Below are positions 43,830-56,550 of a stretch of 64,000 nt of DNA, one piece after another. A model generated the notes under the pieces. That model had not been told where the DNA came from. It saw only the letters and a list, made by a program, of their open reading frames with translations, and made no database searches. Where the stretch lies: contig NW_006763134.1 in NCBI RefSeq assembly GCF_000264905.1, positions 1,941,626-2,005,625 on the forward strand. Direction: 5' to 3'. How positions within the stretch are numbered: position 1 is the stretch's first letter; each line of letters begins with the position of its first letter. Both the position numbers and the translations under genes were made by a program. This DNA comes from Stereum hirsutum FP-91666 SS1 (Eukaryota; Basidiomycota; Agaricomycetes; Russulales; Stereaceae).

Positions 43830-46439
43830 TCATATTCTATGCTTCTCAAACAAGTCAGCACCCGCCTCCCAGCTCACTCTCGACGCCTCCACTCCCTCAA
43901 GCGGATGACTCTCCCCCTTGAACTGCAGCATTTCTACATCCCTTCCTCTCCCCTTCAACGCGTGATAGAAGGCCATACCGTGGGTATTCGCCACCCTCCT
44001 ATCTTCCAATCCTAGACACAGTAACACCGGAGCTTTCACCTTGTCGACATGCGAGATGGGGGACATGGGCCAAAGTTTTCCGTATTCGGATGGTGTTAAG
44101 AGAGTGGTGGCGGAGAATGGAAGCCCAAATTCGTAGTAGTACCATTCTGGGATGTCGGTCGATGAAGGTTCCGGAGTGATGACGGGGTTGCGGAGGACCG
44201 CCGCGCTGAAGAAACCAGGGTACTGTCCGAGTACTGCAGCAGAGATATGTTTGGTTTCGTGTGTAAGAATAGAGGAGAGGTATTTTATCAGTGATATGGA
44301 CCGTCGATATGAAGGGGAAGGTGAGCGTACGATGTCCGGTGATGAACCCGCCATGACTTCCGCCCTGAACGAACTGTTTCCCGGGACCCTCCACGGCCAC
44401 GCCAATCTCAAGGAGATACTTGATCGACGCCATCACATCGTCTACATCTAGCGTACCACACTTTCCCACTAGTTGTTGCACGAACTCATCGCCATATCCC
44501 AATGATCCTGTGAAATTAGGTAAAGAGACGGTATCTGAAGAGCCCATGATGAGTGATATTCTCGGAAGCAGGTTGCTGGTAAGGACGTACAGCCTTGGAG
44601 GGCGAGTGCGAGGATTGCAGGGTTGAACGATGCCTGGTTAGATCCATGAGGTCCTCCGTGTACGACAGTAATTAATGGGCGTTTGGCCTTTGACTGTTGA
44701 TCAGCTTCCCCGTGCTCGATCAATATCGTCTCGAAGGGTGAGCGATCGGGAATTGGCACGATGGAGACCTTCAGTGAGGAGAGTGCAGCCTTGACTAAAA
44801 GGTCGAAGGGTGGGGAGATAAGTATTCAGATAGCGAGGACGAACAAGTTATCTTGACGCACGCTTCTCCGGAATGTTTACCTTGTCGATAGTCCGCCATC
44901 GAACCGTGGGCGACGAAGAGCTAGCATCCACTATCCCAAGCACTAACTCCGGGGCATGGCTCGCCGTGCTTCTCCAACACAACACGCTCTTCTCTCCGTC
45001 TGTCCCCAAGACGTTCCAACTCCAATCTACGGGGTCCTCCGCCTGGGTGATCGTTGTCTTACGAGTAAGGTGCGTGACACTACACGGCTTGTCGGCATCG
45101 ATGAGAATGACATTTGACCTTGCACCTTCCGCCGATGGTGTGATCAAGTACCTTTTCCCGCTGAATGAGAGGAATGGGCGACTGGGTAGACCACTGTCTG
45201 GGAACAAGCCTACGAAACCATCCATGAAGAAGGTATCAGGCTTAGATACGATAGGAATAAGGCTTGTGTGTTTGCGAGTCTCAAGGTCGAAGGAATGGAG
45301 AGCGGAACATGCGGCATGTGGGCCACCCGTGACATGAGCCAGCCAGAAGACGGTAGTCTTTCCCGAGATCTTGTCTGTGTGGACGCGAGGAGAGCGAGCA
45401 GAGAGACTGGAGTCGGAGACGATGGCCGATGAAGTCACAGTCAATGCGGATGATTTCTTCTCCTTCTGAGCTGGCTCCGCCGTCGATGCTTTCGAGAGGG
45501 TCGCTGCATCGAATTTGAGTTCCCATATCGCTGAAGGGCGATTAAAACATCCTTTAGTCCCGAGACGACGGAAGTCCTCGGTGTATTTATATCCTGTGGC
45601 GACAACACTATCCTCCCCAGCGAAGACGGCCTGACCAAATATGACGGGTGATTTGAGGTTTTTATCGTTGGGAAGCTCGAGAGTGAGAATTGTCATGTCT
45701 GGCCCTTCTTCCGTCGTAGTCGACGCCGAGTCTGATCCGATCCTCCAACGGGCAACGAAGAGAGTAGGTCGCTTCAGGCCAGTCATACTCTCCCCACCAT
45801 CTGGAACATAACGAAAGCGGGCGTATGGATCTTCGTTCTCGGCGGTTGGGTCGTTCGCTTCTGCGGTGTACACGAGAGCAGTCTCTGAAGGCGAGAAAGA
45901 GAGGGAATGAAAGTCGGCTAGAAAGAGATACGAAGTCAGCCTGTAAACTTGTATGTGAGAATTCGAGAAGATCTCACGAGAGCTATAGAAAGCGCCATGT
46001 ACAGAGGTAACTTCGAGTTGTGCTTCCAATTGGGAGTTCGCAGCAGACCAGATCTCGACGAACCGCTTCTTACCGCTGTCGCCAGAAGTCTCACGAAGGA
46101 TTGCGATAGATGCTCCCGAAGGCGAGTGAAGGGTAGACTTCACGTCCGAAGATGTATCCTGCGGTAAAGACCTTGAGACCTTGAGATCAGACTCGGACTT
46201 TCCGGGCGCATAGAGCAGTGTCTTAGTGAACGAGCGCTTAGTGTTGCGGAGGTGATCTTGGACAGACGATGTCACGATGATAACTACACAAACACAGGAA
46301 GGTTATGATCAGAAGCTATTCGGAAACCCATTCGATGTTCATGGTTTGACTGACCACCGTCTCCTGCGAACTGGGCCGATGTGTAAGATGGCAGACCCGT
46401 GAGACTCTTGTAAATGTCTTTCCCGCGTGTGGTAGTCAT
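43830..46439 (-). CDS. APEH: Acylaminoacyl-peptidase (prolyl oligopeptidase family S9)
   Basis: Six exons (46439-46355, 46283-45978, 45917-44862, 44794-44591, 44534-44331, 44233-43830) give 752 aa. The first 480 residues form a beta-propeller-type region. The C-terminal alpha/beta hydrolase has VVHGGPHGSNQ (oxyanion region), LPNFTGSLGYGDEF, QGGSHGGFITGH (nucleophile Ser about 610), LGLEDRRV (Asp about 696) and GESHPL (His about 728). The triad is complete. The enzyme removes N-acylated residues from peptides in the cytosol. A 60-bp intron at 45977-45918 is stop-free in frame, so software may leave it in; splicing it restores the expected FYSSPDFHSLSFSPSE junction. Confidence 0.9.
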
Positions 46440-46797
46440 TGAGTTAAGATATCTAGGTTGCGGTCTGATGCATCTTTGAATAGTAGTCCAATGGCGCAAG
46501 AAATGCATGCCAGACAGACCTGCGAGTGATGCTCAATGAGAATCGCCTGGCAAGAGGACTGGTGATGGTGGCACTTGTCGAAGGCGGTCGGAACGCTATC
46601 CGGGAGCCTTCCGGTGATGGGGAGTGGCGGAGTTTGAATGTCCCGTAGTTGAACATGAACGGTGTTGGTTTTTTACGCTGACGGAAATCTTTATGACTTG
46701 TTCCACTACATCCCAGTACGCTCATTCAAAGCAAGCATATCTTACGACACCCCACGACAAACGATCCATAGATTCTGTACCAACATACTCTACTTCC
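46440..46797. other. Tandem intergenic region
   Basis: 358 bp between the acylaminoacyl-peptidase ATG and the stop of UGGT, both minus strand. It must hold the peptidase promoter. No motif is called. Confidence 0.5.
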
Positions 46798-49700
46798 TCA
46801 CAGCTCATCCCGCGCATGACTGTCCTCTGTATCCTTCGCTGCATCCTCCCCCATGTCTTTCACGTCCGACGATTCGCTCTCTACGGTAGGTATGGATGAA
46901 GCTGAATTCGCGAGCTCGTTGATATCAGCGGCAGCTGCACTGGCGTGTATCCGGCCCTCAGCCGCTAGTTTTCGGGTGAATCGTGCAATCTCTGAATCGT
47001 ATTCCTCCCATTCTGGAATTTGACGCGCACGCGAAAGCTTGGGCTCTTTCTGTTCAAGGGGAAGGTGTAAGATATCAGTCAGAGTGGAAAGCAAGAACAT
47101 AGGTGAGAAAACGCACAGTCAAGGGATTTTGGCAAAGATCGATGGTCTTGGCGCGGTCAAGTCGATCTTTGCTGCCTGTTCACAAGGAGTCGAGTTAGCT
47201 CGACAATGCACTCGATATAACATGCTACTTACACCATGTTTCACACTGTAAATAAAAAGGCGTTAATCGTATGTACAACTGTAATAAAGCAGTCGCGGCG
47301 CACCCAAAGCCAATCCTCATGGAGCGAATACTGGAAAGTACGAGTCAGTAAGTGTTCGAACACACAGGGTCCAAATTATCTTACAATCGGGACCTGAGCT
47401 TGCAGATTGTTCGGCAGATCTGTACATTCCGCGATTCAATACAAATTCATGGACGAGAATGACAGACGCGAACCTTGATCTAAGTTGGACAGAGAGTTAG
47501 GGTCTGCCGACAGCTGGTGGTAGTGACTTCGAAGAACGTCTCCGGCAGCCATCTGTTCGGACAATTCCAAGTCAATACCGTCCTGTGCCGTGTGTAACAA
47601 ACACTAAGAAGCTGACCAGACGGAAGCGAACAAGGTCGACGACATAAAGTGCACTACAATCCAAGACAGTCAGTGTACGTCCCAACAGTAGCGCGCCTGC
47701 AGAGCTCACCTGATATGATACGGCCTGCCCCTCAAGAACGACGCCCAATATCCAGTCTTCCAGAATCTGAAGCCCTCCATGTCTGTATTATCGTCTCCCA
47801 TAGGCGTATATCCGTACGGGGCTCCGTGCAAATCTAGGTCAATCAGCTCCTTGAGATCCGCACGGACGATCTGGTCTGCGTCGACGAATATGACTTTGTC
47901 CAGGTCCATGGGGAAGAGAACGTCGAGGAAGAGGATCTTGTAGGCCCATATGATACGCTGTTTCTCGCGTTGGGCGCGGAGCCAAGTTGGCCATTTGTAG
48001 GTCACGAGCTCGTATTTGAAGCCGTACTCCTCAGCAAAATGGGGGATGAATTCCTGACAAAGGCCGCGGTATCAGTATACCTACGTAAATAGGGTGAGAG
48101 GTCTAAAAGAGGGACGTACTAGGAAGGATGGAGAGAGGAAGTTTTCGATAAACCAGAACTTGACAGTATGGTTTGTGTTCCTCAGGACACTTAGAATCAT
48201 GATAGAGGCAAAACGCTATTCCAGGAGCTCCCGTCAGTACAGTAATATTACGACGCGGCGTTGAAGACTCACTTCATACAGCAAACCCGAGGCCACGGTA
48301 AAGATGTTGATGTCAGCATGCCTCTGAGGTACGACCGCCAACTCGGTGCTCTTAGAAGAACCGAATAACGACGAAACCCTATACGAAAGAGTAATGAGCA
48401 TTGTTTGAAGGGGTTATTGGACTTTCGGCTAACTTATTGATGATGTCCCCAACGATACCCTTAGGCTCCTCTTCCTCTTCAGGCACATGCAACACATCCT
48501 GATTCTGCATCCCCGGCTTCCTTACCAACCTCGGATACAACGTCAGGCCTTCAAAGCTCGTGACCGTGACCTCATAACCAACTTCCTCCACGCTTGGACT
48601 AACGAATCCTTCATTCCCGACACTCTGCATCTCGAAAATATCTCTGCCCCGTCCTTCCCTGATCTGCAACTGATACACGCCGGGCGTGACCTTGAATTGC
48701 AGATAGCCGAGGTTGGCCGCAACGAGGGTATCGGCGATGGCTGTGCCGTCAGATGTGGTCAGTTGCAGTTGGAGGCCGCGCGGCGGAGCGCTGGAAGAGA
48801 GATCGCGAGCGTGACCTCCGACGACGAGGTAGTCGAGTTCGTACACGACTTCGACGCCACGGATCCGTTCTTCGCCGGAGAGGACGCCGAGTTGGATGTT
48901 GTCGAGGTCGTAGAGCGCTTCACGGGGTCGGACAATCCATGCAGAAGGCTCGTCGAGGCCAAGGGTATAGATGGGATCTATCGGTAGATTGTCGAAGACA
49001 GCTGTGGTGGGAAGCTCGCGACTGATTGTCCTTCAGGTTAGACCGTTATAGTACTACGAAAAGGCAGAGTACATACCCATTGTCATCGAAGTCGAGGGTA
49101 GGAACGAGGTTGTAACGGTAGAAGCGTTTCAGAGGGATCTGCAGCCGATATATACGCATCAACATAGAGGCACCCACTTAGAGGAGCCGAGCTCACCTCA
49201 TTATATGCTGCGGGATGAATGTAGAATGTGACGTGGACGGACGGAAGATAAAGCATCCACTAAACAATTGAATGGTCAGTCAAGCTCCACCATTGATAGA
49301 TAATATGGAAAGATGGACTCGCCTCGAACAAACTGACCCATCTCTGGGCATGCTCACTCAACGGATCTAGAACGACAGCAAACCGATGCAACGCCGTCTC
49401 GCTATCACCCATTTCGAATGCACTGATATCGAAAAACCATCAAAAGAGTTAAACCACGAGAGTCACTGATAGACGGCGTAGGCTATAACGCACGAGTACT
49501 TTCCCTCCATATGTTTATATCTCGTGTTCCTAGTCGTCGGCGGTGTGTTGAACAATCCAGCTTCAGAGGGGTCAGGGATGTGCATGTTGGCAATGATCGA
49601 AGACGCCGAGGAGACGAGGTTGGCGTAGGATGCACTGTTTGGAAAGACTCATTAGTGTTGAGCTCTTATAGGAAATGAAAAAGGAACTACGTACCGATCA

Positions 49701-52700
49701 AGATTCTCAGAAGAGATCCCTACGGACTCCAAAGCTTCCAAGACAGGTCCAGCTCGCCTGGCCATTTCGTACGATTCCAAGACTTTGAAATCCTCGACGC
49801 CGAATTCATCGCTATCGAACGGCCCGACAAGCTTAGTTCACCTCACATCAGCACCAACGTATGCCTACATACTCGAGCCACTGAAGACTCACCCGTCCAT
49901 TGACAACTAACCCTGCCTCTCCCTCGCTCAGTCCCAGCTCCTTCACCACTCTCTTCCCCACATCAACAAACTCCTCATACACACCTGACTTCATAACCTC
50001 AGCCAAATCGACCCCATTCATCAACTCGTGCAGCGCTTCGTCAGTGCTCGGGCTCAACACAATCTGCTCATGCTGACTTTGCTCCGATGTATGACGGGAG
50101 TGTGTGTGATCGAGACCGAGGGCTCGAAGGAGACGGGTAGGCGTGACGCCGTTGTAGGATTTCGCGTGGAGATGGGAGAACAAGGATGAGATTTGGTGAT
50201 GCGCGCCTGCGGAGCCGGATGTGCTGGAGTTGGGATTGTGGATAAACGCGAGTCTGACTTCGGAGGATTCCTAAAGGCCACCCGACTTCAGAGAACGAGG
50301 AGATATCAGATGCTGGTAATAACGCACCGCGAATTCAAGAGCGTTCCTGACGACGGACAAGCCCTTCGGACTATCGAGGTCCGCAACAACGTAGACCGTC
50401 ATCGGCACCGTCTCAGCCTCTGTGCACAGATTATAAGCACCACCACAGCGTATGCTATCCAAAAAACATGAGTTACCATACCTGGATAAACAAATACATC
50501 GCCCAACTCCTCCGCCCCAGCCTTTTCCAACAAATTCGGCACGCTGAAGATCTTAACGTCGCTCTTCGGGAAGACATACTTATTCCTCCTCGCCTGCGTA
50601 CTAGGGAAGTCGTAGAAAAAGGTAGAGAAGTCGACGCCGACGGCAGTCTCTTCGGTGATGAGGCCTTCGTAGATCTGTCCCCACCCACAAAGTCAGTACC
50701 ATAATTTAGAAACGAGGACGAATAATGGATATAGACCTGCTGCTGGAAGAACTGGATCATCTTGGTTACTTCTTCTTGGAGCGATGACAAGAATGCCTGG
50801 AAAACCATTACGCTTCCGTTAGGATGTCATCCGCAGATAGCGCAACGACCACGGCAACACTCACATCGTTCATATAGAAGTGCCTCCCATTCACGAACGC
50901 TTGCCCTTTCGGATTCTTTACCCCTACAGCAGGCACCACACCCAACCTCTTTCCATACGTCGCCGCCTTCTCCAACCTCTCATGCATCTCTACTGCATAA
51001 ATTTGCTCCGCCTCTGTCTCCTTTCCTTCATCTTGGCCTTCACTTGCGCCTGCGTTCGCATTGGGTGTGATGACGGAATCGTACGGTAGAATAGTGGTTC
51101 CATTGAGCGGCGGGAATTGTTCATGGAGCGATTCGAACTCGGAGCGGACGAGTGACCAATCGATGTTCGTGGGGAGGTCCTTTGCAGGTTTTGGGAGTTG
51201 GAGGATCTGCACGACGCCACCGCCACAAAATCCTGCCCGTCAGCATCGTTCTCAAGACTGCAACCTTCCTGTAGCCAAAAGAGATCCTAGTCTCCAAAGA
51301 AAAGCTCACGTTCTTCAAGAACCCCATCGTCTTCGCCCTCCCATACCTGTCCACAAGATACCAAATCAACCTCGCCATTCTCTCTCCCTCCTCCTTCCTC
51401 TCCCCCTCCACCGCCATTGGAACGACACCGAACCTAATCGGGTTCCCACGCTGGATGATATTGGAGATAGTGCTCGCGATGTAGTATAGAGAGCCGGGTT
51501 GGGAGAAGTCGAGGACTAGGACGACGTTGAAGAGGTTGAGACGGGCGGCGGGCATTTGGCCTGGGTAGGTTTGGCGCATGAGCTGTATCATTATCATTAG
51601 CATTGCCATCCACCAGACAACGCAATAAATGGGACGAGTTTCAAACAAAGCGGGCAAACGAGGAAATTGGAAGGCGAGCAGGGAGGAGACGTACAGCAAA
51701 GATGCTGGGCGGCCACCTCGCGTATTTACTATCCTTCTCGAGATCGTTCCACCACAGAATCAAGTCACCGTCTTCAGGTCTGTCGCTAGCATCGAATAAT
51801 CCGTCGAGAAGGTCACTGCCTCCATTTGCGGCCTCGATAGCGTTGTGGGAGATGAGGTCGAGGGCTTGTGAGGATGAGAGGCCGAGAGAGGTGAGCGAGA
51901 GCATGAAGTCGCGTTCTTTGCGTAGTATCTTCAATAACCTTCCTCCATCCGCCATGTAAATATTAGTGAGTCCATATAGCGCCTTGAAGCTGAAGCCATC
52001 ATAGAGGTGGGTGGGAGGACTTACGAGGCAGGGTTCATGTCCACATCTCCCACAGCAAGGCCATTCAACCAAACCATACTGGTTCCTGGCGTCGCCTTCT
52101 GCGAGTTCATGTATACTTCTACCGCTAGCCCTTCGCTGACCTCGACGTGGCGTGCGATGGCGGTAGCGTATTGAGGAAAGTCTTGGATGAGCTCTTTCAA
52201 GGTGGAGAAAGGTGTCGGCGAATCGGCGATTAGTTGGGTTGCTTGGAAGCCGATGACTGTAGCACATCAGGGCAGAACACATTAGACTAGGAGTATGACA
52301 AGGTGAAAGTGAACAGAAAGAGACGAACGCATGAGCTCATCCGAGGTCAGAGGTTCGGTGGGTTCGAGAGTTGTGTTGAGTGGATATTTTTCGATGAGGG
52401 AAACGATCTGTTCAGAGCGTAGAGATATTCCAGGCTTGTCTTCCTCGCTATTCTTTTCCTCTTGGCTGGATTCTATCCAAGTCTCAGTCTCCTGGTTCTA
52501 CCGATGTCGAGAAAATTACGACAACGAACCTTGAGAACCACGAGACCGCCTATCATCCAGGGCCAGGTAATCCATTTTCTTCAAATCCATGGCCACACCA
52601 TACCCAGACAGATACGTCTTTTCTTTCGAGTCTCGATTCGGTGGAGGGATAGGCCTGAAGACATATTCGATACGAGGAGATGGTGCCGAAGATAGCCGCA

Positions 52701-53495
52701 TGAGGTAGGTATGCAGTTCTCGGAAATTGGGTGAAGAAAGGTCGGCATGGAAGATAGCCGTACGCGGAGGGTGTATCGACGACTGAGAGAGTGCAGGGTA
52801 TATATGGTCAAACGGGAGAATATGAGGACGAGGGAACATGTCTCTACGAGCGCTTCAGCCAAAAGTCTGCGTTCATATGCTACGAAATAACTCACGAATG
52901 GGCCGACCCTTCATAACTCTCCGCGTCAATCGTCTCTGGACCAGCCAAATGCGCTAACCGTTCCACATCACATACAACTTCACCATACCAGTCCACCCAA
53001 CTTCCGCACTTCGCACCGCCCTCTTCACCCTGCTCAGTATCCAATATTCTTCCTCGGGTCGTGTCGGTGTAATGCTGGTAGAAAGCCTCTATTTTGGGTG
53101 TCGCAGCATGCAATGCAAGTTGCATCTCCGCATATTCTGGTGCGCCGGGCTTTGACAGATATCCAAGTGAAACGGTCGACTGAAAGGCGAGTTGATGGAG
53201 AGCTTCGTGTGAGAGAGGAGTTGTGGAGGGTAAGGTTGTGGGGTCTGTGAGGATGTCCAGGACGGGAAAATATGCAGAGGGATCTTCGAGCGCGATTGTC
53301 TCTCTGAAGTATATGTTAATTACTTGATAAGATATGTACTGGACTGGCCACGCACATTAACTCTAACAGGAAAGGTGGAGAGGGCCATGAAGACCGTAAG
53401 GCCACCTTCACGGGAGGTGAAGCAGCTCTGGCACCATGACCTACGGTACACAGCAGCCCCACTACAGAGCTGCCTAGCACACGTCCGGCTCGCAT
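46798..53495 (-). CDS. gpt1: UDP-glucose:glycoprotein glucosyltransferase (ER folding sensor)
   Basis: A 28-exon model with consistent phases encodes 1650 aa. It starts with a signal peptide ([19 protein letters not shown]) and the conserved [20 protein letters not shown], and ends in RDEL, an ER-retrieval signal. Thioredoxin-like sensor domains fill residues 100-1150. The GT24 catalytic domain begins near residue 1330 with [13 protein letters not shown]. It includes [14 protein letters not shown] (metal-binding DxD), [16 protein letters not shown] and [11 protein letters not shown], then [14 protein letters not shown] and [15 protein letters not shown]. The enzyme reglucosylates misfolded glycoproteins for the calnexin cycle. 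One exon is 13 nt (47245-47233) and the intron 49322-49260 is GC-AG. Confidence 0.95.
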
Positions 53496-54341
53496 TATAG
53501 AGCAAGCCCTCTAAGAGCAGAATTCCTGTATCATCATCAGGCGCTGGCCGTTAGTATGATTGCTTTCGTTGTAATAACTGTCACCATAGGCTTACCCTTT
53601 ACTGAGCAAGCCAATCGAATCGGGCAAAAAGTAAGTAGGGATTCAATATGAAGGGCCTAGTGTATACGAAATCCAAGCCTTGCACGCCACAAGTTGTGGA
53701 GGAGAGGAGAGATGCGCCACGTCTGCGCCACGTCGCGCAGCTCGATACGCGCTGTGCGCGTGACTTGTTCTGTTTCGACGCGACGCGTCGGTACTTATAA
53801 CCTTTCGTGTTCTTTTTGTTTTCAACGACTACTTGCTCGAAATACGGAATTCTAGTGATATACTTGGCTAAATCTTAGGCAGCTGTCTGCGGTGGATTGG
53901 AGCTCTGGGCAGTCTTTGGTTCTCTCTACGAACATCTCAGGCTAGCTTCATTCACAAAATGCGTCTGACTGACAGGCTGCTAGGACCCGCAGGGCATCTC
54001 ATCACATCTCCCCAAGTGACTCATGTATTGCTTTATATCATACGCATCCTTTGCGACGTTTATCGCATCGAAGAATGGTTTTTTTCCCTCCAGTTTTGCT
54101 CCCACCCAGCTTGCCTGAATGCAACACCACTTTGCCACGCACTAGCACCGAGGATTCTCCTGGGTTTCCGAACATGCCGCATCCTGCAGCTAAATGGCTG
54201 TTTACCATGATCTCATCGTCATAGATCTGCACATCGGATGCTATCATGGTCTATAAGTATACTATAGCCACGTGTCGACAATGGTATGAGTAAACTCCGA
54301 ATATCTCACCATCGACAATCTACCTCTCCTCCCCCACTGAC
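53496..54341. promoter_or_regulatory. Divergent upstream region of UGGT and the SDR gene
   Basis: 846 bp between diverging starts. It carries the tandem TGCGCCACGTC motif at 53713-53734 and a CGACGCGTCG palindrome at 53781-53790 (containing ACGCGT). The remaining part, 53820-54340, shows no gene; the small frame at 53959 has no match. Confidence 0.5.
53713..53734 (-). promoter_or_regulatory. Tandem 11-bp ACGT-core motif, candidate unfolded-protein-response element
   Basis: TGCGCCACGTC occurs twice head to tail (53713-53723 and 53724-53734). Read toward UGGT it is GACGTGGCGCA twice, 218-239 bp upstream of the ATG. GACGTGG is the core recognised by XBP1/ATF6-type bZIP factors, and UGGT is a typical ER-stress target. 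The link is inference. Confidence 0.5.
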
Positions 54342-55404
54342 ATGACCTCTCACACCTACACCTGGCTCATAACAGGGTAAATACACCATTTTTCCCATGC
54401 ACGCCATTATCTCAACTGACCAATCCATCCCAACTTCCCCACCCAGCTGCTCCCGCGGCCTCGGCCTCGAACTCGTCCGCCAACTCACGACCGATCCCTC
54501 CAACATCGTCCTCGCCACCTGTCGCGACCCATTCACGGCCACCGCTCTCCAACGCCTCGGCACCAAAACTCCAGGCACGATGCACATCATCCCGCTCGAC
54601 GTGTCCAGCATCGATGCTATTGAGGCGAGCGCGAAGTTGAAGGTAGTCAGGGATGTGTTGGGTGTGCATGGATTGGACTATTTGATCAACAGTGCAGGAG
54701 TGGTGCGTATTCTCCCTCACTCTCATCTCCATTCTTTCGTCCTTTCTCCCCCAATTTGCTGAACTGGGTGGACCTTTTGGCCGTAATTTGTAGTTGGAAG
54801 ACGACACGGCGTTCACGATGACTATAGCCGATCTTACACGTACCTTAACCATCAACGTCGGCGGCCCCGTCTGCGTGGCACAAACCTACCTTCCATATGT
54901 CGAACGTAGCAAGCGGAAGGTAATCATGAACATGACCAGTGGTTTGGGAAGTATTGCTCTGGAACACGGAAAGAAGAACGCGAGTTATAGTATCAGCAAA
55001 ACGGCGATCAACATGCTCGTAAGTCTGCCGAGTGCTCACATACTTTGTGGATGGATATGAAGTAAGGCGCTAACGGTAACGGTTGGTGCGGGTGATGTTG
55101 TGTTTGGTGGTGGGTGCATGGATATAGACTTACAAACAAGCAAGCGAACGTCCGGATCTCATATGCTTCTGTATCGACCCAGGCTGGGTCAGAACCGGTA
55201 TGTCTTCCCGGTCCTCCAGCCAAGCTAAACTCGCCGTAACGTCTAACGCTCACTTCTTATCCCGTATGAATAGACATGGGTGGCTTAAACGCCGACCTCG
55301 AGCCCGAAACCTCGGTGGCATACCTACTCAAGTTCTTGGACGAGGTGACTGAAGAGCACACGGGTAAATTCTTCAGGTTCGATGGGAAGGAGTTGCCTTG
55401 GTAG
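54342..55404 (+). CDS. Short-chain dehydrogenase/reductase (classical SDR)
   Basis: Five exons (54342-54376, 54447-54702, 54794-55018, 55128-55197, 55274-55404) give 238 aa. The cofactor motif TGCSRGLG is split over the first intron. LDVSS, NSAGV (NNAG equivalent), MTSGLGSI (catalytic Ser) and YSISK (Tyr-Lys) are all present, followed by IDPGWVRTDMGG. It belongs to the C-factor-like or carbonyl-reductase-like SDRs in fungi, NAD(P)-dependent, substrate unknown. Arg in the Rossmann beta2 loop (ATCRDP) favours NADPH. Confidence 0.88.
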
Positions 55405-55586
55405 ACTATCACCCATGTCCTTTTGTCCTTTGATTCTCTGTTCTTGTGCCATAGTGTCTTCTGTACTGGGCCTGACTCCAGCTACTTCGAAAAACACAGT
55501 AGGAAGGAGGCACCATCATATGCGAGACTGGTATACAAACCTTTATCAAAGCTGTGACCGAGGGAGAAGTCCATGAATAATATCCC

Positions 55587-55656
55587 CCACTCAAACATGC
55601 GACCCCTCACTCAAACATGCGACCCCCCACTCAAACACGCGATACTCCACTGAAAC
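55587..55656. repeat. 20-bp-period tandem repeat, about 3.5 units
   Basis: Units beginning CACTCAAACA.GCGA start at 55587, 55607, 55627 and 55647, drifting in the later copies. They lie in the 3' interval between the SDR gene and the Ser-rich gene. Confidence 0.75.
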
Positions 55657-55663
55657 ACAGAGC

Positions 55664-56550
55664 TCATCCTGAATCCTCGCTCCCATCCTCCTCCCCCTCA
55701 AACTCATCGCATAGCCCCACCTCCTCAAACCCCTCAAAATCATCCAATTCATCCAACTCAAGAATGACCTCCAACCCCGGACACACCGCGATCCTAAACT
55801 CCCTATGCGTCGATCGTCCCCTCCCCAATCTCAGCCTCTTCGAAGAAGAAGACCTCGAGTGTCTTCTGGTGGTGTGTCTCTTCGACGAGGATGGTGGTTG
55901 AAGCGCCATCAGAGGCTTTTCGTTGGAGGTGGAGGTGGAGGTGGAGGTGTAGTTAGAGGAGGTGTTGTTGAGGCTAGTAGTTGGTGTAGAGGAGACGGCG
56001 ATAGAGAGAGGTGCCGATGAGGATAAGGTACGTTTATATGAGCGTGTATGTCTTCGTTCGCGTTTAATTCGCGTGGGGGGAGGAGACGACGATGAGGATA
56101 AGGATTGAGGCACGACAGATGTCGATGAGGACGACGACGACTCGGAACAGGTAGTGATGGGTGGTGTGGGAGAGGACGCTCTTGATGAAGATCTCGATGA
56201 CGAAGGGGTCGAAGAAGGTGTCGATGCTCTCGATGATGAGGGAGAGTCGAAGACGTGAGGAGAGGAGACGTGCGAGGTAAACATGGTGATGATGTGTGCT
56301 GCTACGCTCTGAACCAAATACCGTCAGCCGCATGTTCAGACAATATTGCGAAAGAAAAACGGAGACGTACCATCGCGATACCCAATACACCAACAATTTG
56401 CGTAACTAGTGATATAAGACGAGTGGGCGATACGACGACAGGAGCGTTGATATTCGAAGTGGCACGAGAAGAAGTCCGAGTAATAGTCCTTGGCCGGGAA
56501 AGTTGAGAATGAGGTGAGCGCGAGTGCGAATGTGAATGCGAATGCGACAT
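55664..56550 (-). CDS. Ser-rich protein with one hydrophobic segment, unknown function
   Basis: Two exons (56550-56371 and 56308-55664) give 274 aa. The N-terminus is a His/Ser alternation (MSHSHSHSHS), then Arg/Thr/Ser. One hydrophobic segment spans the splice (LVTQIVGVLGIAM/SVAAHII). The remainder is a Ser/Thr/Pro low-complexity region with basic patches and a strongly acidic tail (ELDELDDFEGFEEV). No domain is recognised. Codon composition and canonical splice sites (GTACGT, TTTGGTTCAG) support it, but low complexity could also arise by chance. Confidence 0.45.

Noticed and set aside
51990..52025. A 35-bp intron in UGGT ending at TTCAG
   Set aside because: An 86-bp alternative ending GAGGAAG keeps the conserved [13 protein letters not shown] junction and is a normal size.
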